Origin: an uncultured Bacteroidales bacterium
GTDB taxonomy: Bacteria > Bacteroidota > Bacteroidia > Bacteroidales > Bacteroidaceae
Assembly (NCBI GenBank): GCA_945788445.1
Contig: CALZMA010000041.1
Span: 1 to 7,543 of the forward strand
DNA: 7,543 nt
Direction of reading: 5' to 3'
Positions 7,151-7,543 of this stretch are shown one piece after another. A model generated the notes under the pieces. It was not told where the DNA came from, ran no database searches, and saw only the letters and a list, made by a program, of their open reading frames with translations. A program made the position numbers and the translations under genes. The first letter of the stretch is position 1; each line of letters opens with the position of its first letter.

Positions 7151-7354
7151 TCACACGGAACCGTTCTGCCATTCCCAAGAGAGGCTTGTCACCCATTTGT
7201 CCCCCCTCCTCCTCGTACTTCACCCTCCCTTCAGTCCCAGCCTCAGTTGTTTCAACTCCGCCGATTGAAAAAACAGTCGCAGGCTTTCGTTTGCCAGTCC
7301 GCGGACTTGTCCCCCCCGGGCCACGGCGAAACCTTGCCGAGCGCAGCGAGCCGC
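7151..7354. other. Spacer between the inverted arms
   Basis: A 204-base stretch without a believable reading frame and unlike the arms. It holds a 10-base direct repeat, TTGTCCCCCC, at 7197-7206 and 7307-7316, with runs of six and seven C residues, and a pyrimidine-rich stretch at about 7200-7250. I see no promoter motif or RNA gene in it. Confidence 0.5.
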
Positions 7355-7402
7355 GGCTGAAGGGTTTGAAGGGTTTGAAACTTAAACCCTTCAGCCATTT
7401 TT
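7355..7402 (+). terminator. 42-bp palindrome, copy 2, with T-run: possible intrinsic terminator
   Basis: GGCTGAAGGGTTT (7355-7367) pairs perfectly with AAACCCTTCAGCC (7384-7396) around a 16-base loop containing another half unit. It is followed by A and five T residues (7398-7402), so on the + strand it has the form of an intrinsic terminator. It lies 364 bases past the esterase stop codon, which is far for a dedicated terminator. Its reverse complement matches copy 1 at 37 of 42 positions. Confidence 0.45.
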
Positions 7403-7455
7403 GTCTTGAATATCTACAAGAAACGGAACGAGGCTGAAGGGTTGAAACATTTTTT
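7355..7455 (-). repeat. Right 101-bp arm of the composite inverted repeat
   Basis: This is the inverted counterpart of 7050-7150 and has exactly the same length. Its outer 24 bases (7432-7455) are the perfect reverse complement of 7050-7073. A further unit, TGAAGGGTT, continues outward at 7455-7463, so the unit array extends slightly beyond this arm. Confidence 0.75.
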
Positions 7456-7501
7456 GAAGGGTTTGAAATACGTATAATAGAGCACGCACGACGGGCCGTT
7501 T

Positions 7502-7516
7502 CCAACCCTTCAGCGG
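7502..7516 (-). repeat. Further isolated copy of the repeat unit near the window edge
   Basis: CCAACCCTTCAGCGG carries the same core AACCCTTCA (7504-7512) as the element to its left, in reverse orientation, after a 25-base gap. It may be a decayed copy or the start of a second element running past the window. Confidence 0.5.
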
Positions 7517-7543
7517 TGTTCAAGTTCCCCGAAAGTTCCACAG

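Larger units (their letters stand above)
7030..7476. repeat. Long composite inverted-repeat element (MITE-like)
   Basis: The outer limits are TATACGTA (7030-7037) and its inverse TACGTATA (7469-7476). Inside lie two 101-bp arms in opposite orientation (7050-7150 and 7355-7455) around a 204-bp spacer. By hand alignment without gaps the arms match at about 78 of 101 positions: the outer 24 bases are identical, the middle 35 are poorly conserved, and the inner 42 match at 37. The palindromic hexamer TACGTA occurs at both ends (7032-7037 and 7469-7474) and could be either part of the inverted repeat or a target-site duplication. With no coding capacity, the element fits a non-autonomous mobile element or a REP-type intergenic repeat. 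The mobility is inferred from shape only. Confidence 0.7.
6991..7543. other. Gene-free region occupied by a palindromic repeat element
   Basis: No credible gene is seen between the esterase stop codon and the window edge. Open frames on both strands here are by-products of the repeat: each yields the peptide QKWLKGL-FKPFKPFS near its start because the two arms are inverted copies. The first 39 bases (6991-7029) and the stretch 7477-7501 show nothing recognisable. No transposase, tRNA or attachment site is visible. Confidence 0.75.

Noticed and set aside
7473..7478. TATAAT as a sigma-70 -10 promoter element
   Set aside because: Bacteroidota do not use this consensus as their main promoter, no -35 sits at proper spacing, and it overlaps the outer inverted repeat of the element.
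7050..7516. CRISPR array suggested by repeated units
   Set aside because: Units occur in both orientations with irregular spacing and no uniform spacers, and no cas gene is nearby.
7068..7541. A 157-residue - strand open frame in the right-hand intergenic region as a real gene
   Set aside because: It runs across the inverted repeats and the spacer, and its recognisable peptide parts are translations of the repeat unit. It has no promoter motif or domain.

Overview
The window reads as chromosomal DNA of a GC-rich member of the Bacteroidales (Prevotellaceae or Bacteroidaceae-like; the genus cannot be fixed from sequence alone). Four signs point there. The proteins are typical Bacteroidota exported and outer-membrane families. 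No start codon has a Shine-Dalgarno sequence. The candidate promoters match the Bacteroidota -7 motif TAnnTTTG. Codons are strongly C-ending. All five genes lie on the + strand, and all four complete ones begin with a signal peptide, so this is a cell-envelope locus.

Layout: (1) 1-332 is the 3' end of a small conserved protein resembling the DUF6108 family. (2) 333-465 is a short AT-richer gap with a small hairpin and a run of seven ATTCCTA heptamers that ends about 20 bases before the next start. (3) 466-1341 and 1397-2188 are two tandem, divergent outer-membrane beta-barrel proteins, probably one operon. (4) 2189-2390 is a structured intergenic region with a nested inverted repeat, a Bacteroidota-type -7 element and a likely 5' leader hairpin. 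(5) 2391-5324 is a 977-residue outer-membrane barrel protein with an N-terminal carboxypeptidase-regulatory-like domain and a plug-like domain. (6) 5392-6990 is a secreted SGNH/GDSL esterase with its own candidate promoter. It carries a second SGNH-like domain in which every catalytic position is lost. (7) 6991-7543 has no credible gene. It is filled by a hierarchical inverted-repeat element built from the unit GGCTGAAGGGTTTGAA: two 101-bp arms in opposite orientation, each ending in a 42-bp palindrome, around a 204-bp spacer.

Functionally, the receptor-like barrel and the secreted esterase could work together on an acylated glycan or other surface ligand, but adjacency is the only evidence and each has a plausible promoter of its own. 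The two small barrels may form a separate envelope operon with the DUF6108-like gene. The two most notable items are the palindromic repeat element at the right end and the active-plus-dead double SGNH architecture. I see no defence system, CRISPR array, tRNA, rRNA or transposase gene.
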